From Anaerolineae bacterium (GTDB taxonomy: Bacteria > Chloroflexota > Anaerolineae > SpSt-313): a stretch of 6,478 nucleotides of DNA. The stretch covers positions 1 to 6,478 of the forward strand of contig JAIMBM010000185.1 of the NCBI GenBank assembly GCA_023511475.1. Direction: 5' to 3'. The first letter of the stretch is position 1. Each line of letters begins with the position of its first letter. A model generated the notes under the pieces. That model made no database searches and had not been told where the DNA came from. It worked only from the letters and a program-made list of their open reading frames with translations. A program made the translations under genes and the position numbers. Of this stretch, positions 5,194 through 6,478 are shown piece by piece.

Positions 5194-6225
5194 CTACGGC
5201 AGGTACTTGAGCGGGTTCTGCAGGACGCCGTTCCGATAGATCTCAAAGTGCAGGTGCGGCCCTGTCGAGTTCCCGGTGCTGCCGACCAGGCCGATTCTCT
5301 GACCCCGCTGAACCTTCGCCCCCTTCGACACCAGCCTCTTGCTCATATGGGCGTAGAGCGTGCGGAAGCCGTTGCCATGGTCAATGATCACATACTGGCC
5401 ATAGCCGACGTCGGTCCAGCCCGACTCGGTCACGGTGCCGGAATCGGCGGCAAAGATGGGTGTGCCCGTCGGGGCTGCGATGTCGATGGCCACGTGACGT
5501 GACCAGCTCCCCTGGCTGATCCTGCCGGTGCACGGCCACATAAAGCTGCCGGTGGCGCCCGTCTCAGCGGGGCTGCTGACGGATGAGGTCTCCGGGGCGG
5601 TCCACACGCCGCCCACAACCATGATCTTCTGACCCGGATGCAGGATGTAGGGCTCAACGAGCCCATTTGGCCTGTAGTCGATGATCTTCTGGACATCGGC
5701 CTGATAGCGCTGGGCGATTCCCTTGAGGGTATCGCCGGGAGCGACGACGTGGAGCACTCCAGACACCGACGGGATGAGTATCTCCTGCCCCAGCCGGAGA
5801 AGGTCGGGGTTCCCGGCCAGTGAGCTATTGGCGGAGAGGATCGTCTCGGGAGTGACGCCAAAGCGCTCGGCGAGGCCGAGGACGGTGTCTCCGGGCTGCA
5901 CCACGTAAGTCGCTGCCAGCTCACCGACTGGCGCAGGGCTGGACTCCTCTGGGGTTGACCCGGCATCGGCTGGCGGTGGTGGCTCCGCGGGAGCGGCGAG
6001 GGCCTGCGCGTTGCTGTCGGTTGTGCCGGTCCGCGGCACAGCGGCGCGCACCAGAAACCCGCCGACGCCGCGGGCGCTGCTCTGGCGTGCTGCGCCCAGA
6101 GCAGTGACGGTCGCCGTGTCGGCGCCCAGAGCACGGTGCTCCCTGAAGGCGGGGAGCAGGCCGCTGCCGAGGGCGATCGCCCAGAGCGCGATGACCGACA
6201 GGTGCGTGGCGAACCGACAGAGCAT
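5194..6225 (-). CDS. Secreted peptidoglycan endopeptidase: two LysM domains plus M23 peptidase
   Basis: The 343-residue protein begins with a signal peptide or anchor (hydrophobic 9-27, possible cleavage after Ala35), then a Pro-rich linker (about 77-101). LysM 1 spans about 107-153 (YVVQPGDT start) and LysM 2 about 157-205 (HVVAPGDT start). A second linker leads to the C-terminal M23 zinc peptidase (about 243-343). Zinc ligands are visible as His244 and Asp248 in RHVAIDIAAP and His326 in HLHFE, with catalytic His324 and His293 (YAHM). The site looks complete, so an active enzyme cleaving peptide cross-links is expected, held on the wall by LysM binding. I prefer ATG at 6225 because GAGG lies 8 bases upstream and a signal sequence follows at once. 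The in-frame ATG at 6345 would add 40 Arg-rich residues with no family resemblance, and its GAGGA is about 12 bases away. It converges on the PBP gene, so hydrolase and synthase are transcribed separately. No convincing promoter was found. Confidence 0.93.
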   Translation of the reverse strand: MLCRFATHLSVIALWAIALGSGLLPAFREHRALGADTATVTALGAARQSSARGVGGFLVRAAVPRTGTTDSNAQALAAPAEPPPPADAGSTPEESSPAPVGELAATYVVQPGDTVLGLAERFGVTPETILSANSSLAGNPDLLRLGQEILIPSVSGVLHVVAPGDTLKGIAQRYQADVQKIIDYRPNGLVEPYILHPGQKIMVVGGVWTAPETSSVSSPAETGATGSFMWPCTGRISQGSWSRHVAIDIAAPTGTPIFAADSGTVTESGWTDVGYGQYVIIDHGNGFRTLYAHMSKRLVSKGAKVQRGQRIGLVGSTGNSTGPHLHFEIYRNGVLQNPLKYLP

Positions 6226-6231
6226 CCGGTG

Positions 6232-6255
6232 ATCCTCGGGGATGCCTCGGAGGAT
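6232..6255 (-). promoter_or_regulatory. Hairpin containing the ribosome binding site of the M23 gene
   Basis: Read on the minus strand, ATCCTC (6255-6250) pairs perfectly with GAGGAT (6237-6232) around a 12-base loop. The GAGG in the 3' arm is the only good Shine-Dalgarno for the ATG at 6225, so folding would bury it and could limit translation. The stem is only six pairs and could occur by chance. If translation really starts at 6345, this stretch is coding. Confidence 0.4.
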
Positions 6256-6286
6256 GCGGCGGGAGGCCTGGATACAAGCTCTGATC

Positions 6287-6315
6287 GGGAGGCCCCTGCG
6301 GCGATGGGGCCCCCC
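6287..6315 (-). promoter_or_regulatory. GC-rich leader hairpin upstream of the M23 gene
   Basis: On the minus strand GGGGGGCCCC (6315-6306) pairs with GGGGCCTCCC (6296-6287), giving ten pairs that include one G-U, around a 9-base loop. It lies 62 bases before the preferred start and would be very stable as RNA. No T-run follows, so it is not an obvious terminator. It may stabilise the transcript 5' end, attenuate transcription, or have no role. Confidence 0.4.
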
Positions 6316-6345
6316 GCATCTCACTCTACCCAGTATGGGGTTCAT

Positions 6346-6478
6346 GCGTGGTTTTGGTCCTCTCTTCTAGGCGAGCACGCGTGGGCCGCGGCCCGACTGA
6401 GAGGACTGCCGGGCACGTGGCAGGCGACAGCCGTGTGCACACGGTGCGGCGGCATGCCCGCCATCGTCCAGCCGCGAT
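6346..6478. other. Right-edge region with palindromes and no assignable gene
   Basis: Several palindromes occur here: CACGCGTG (6376-6383), GGGCCGCGGCCC (6383-6394), CACGTG (6414-6419), the 14-base CCGTGTGCACACGG (6431-6444), and GGCGG-5-CCGCC (6448-6462). One plus-strand frame is open to the edge and could start at GTG 6433, reading MCTRCGGMPAIVQPR with a CxxCGG zinc-ribbon-like start, but it has only a weak AGG upstream and 15 visible codons. Minus-strand frames are also open at the edge. The region most likely holds the upstream control sequence of the M23 gene, perhaps shared with a divergent neighbour outside the window. Confidence 0.35.

Noticed and set aside
6331..6345. CATACT on the minus strand as the -10 of the M23 promoter
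   Set aside because: No acceptable -35 sequence lies 16 to 18 bases upstream, and it falls inside the alternative longer reading frame.

Overview
This is a GC-rich bacterial window (roughly two-thirds G+C by eye) with four confidently readable protein genes and several regulatory or structural DNA elements. The best lineage guess is Chloroflexota. The class A penicillin-binding protein ends in a cysteine-containing segment, an Ig-like domain and a Thr/Pro 'TPT' tail, a style of surface protein common in that phylum. This is an inference from protein style, because the window has no rRNA or other phylogenetic marker.

Layout, left to right. Positions 1-301 have no convincing gene. They hold an inverted repeat (188-221) just before a plausible extended -10 promoter (225-253). 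A GlcD-type FAD-linked oxidase follows at 302-1699 (+), then an 88-base gap and rpiB, ribose-5-phosphate isomerase B, at 1788-2273 (+). A consensus sigma-70-type promoter (TTGACA, 16-base spacer, TATAAT; 2270-2297) overlaps the rpiB stop codon. It should drive a leader of about 100 bases with a two-tier hairpin, then a GTG-started class A PBP at 2405-5113 (+). A nested hairpin at 5130-5186 separates the PBP from a convergent gene for a secreted two-LysM, M23-family peptidoglycan endopeptidase (5194-6225, -), whose leader carries two hairpins. The right end (6346-6478) holds several palindromes, and no gene can be assigned there with confidence.

The left half is central carbon metabolism: 2-hydroxyacid oxidation and the pentose phosphate pathway. 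The right half is cell-wall work, with a bifunctional peptidoglycan synthase facing a peptidoglycan hydrolase. The synthase has its own strong promoter, so it is probably expressed independently of the metabolic genes. All catalytic residues I could check in the four proteins are intact.

I found no mobile element, CRISPR array, tRNA, rRNA or clearly new multi-gene system. The observations most worth a second look are the PBP promoter and leader, the duplicated cysteine motif in the PBP tail, the hairpins before the M23 gene (one of which contains its ribosome binding site), and the palindrome cluster at the right edge.
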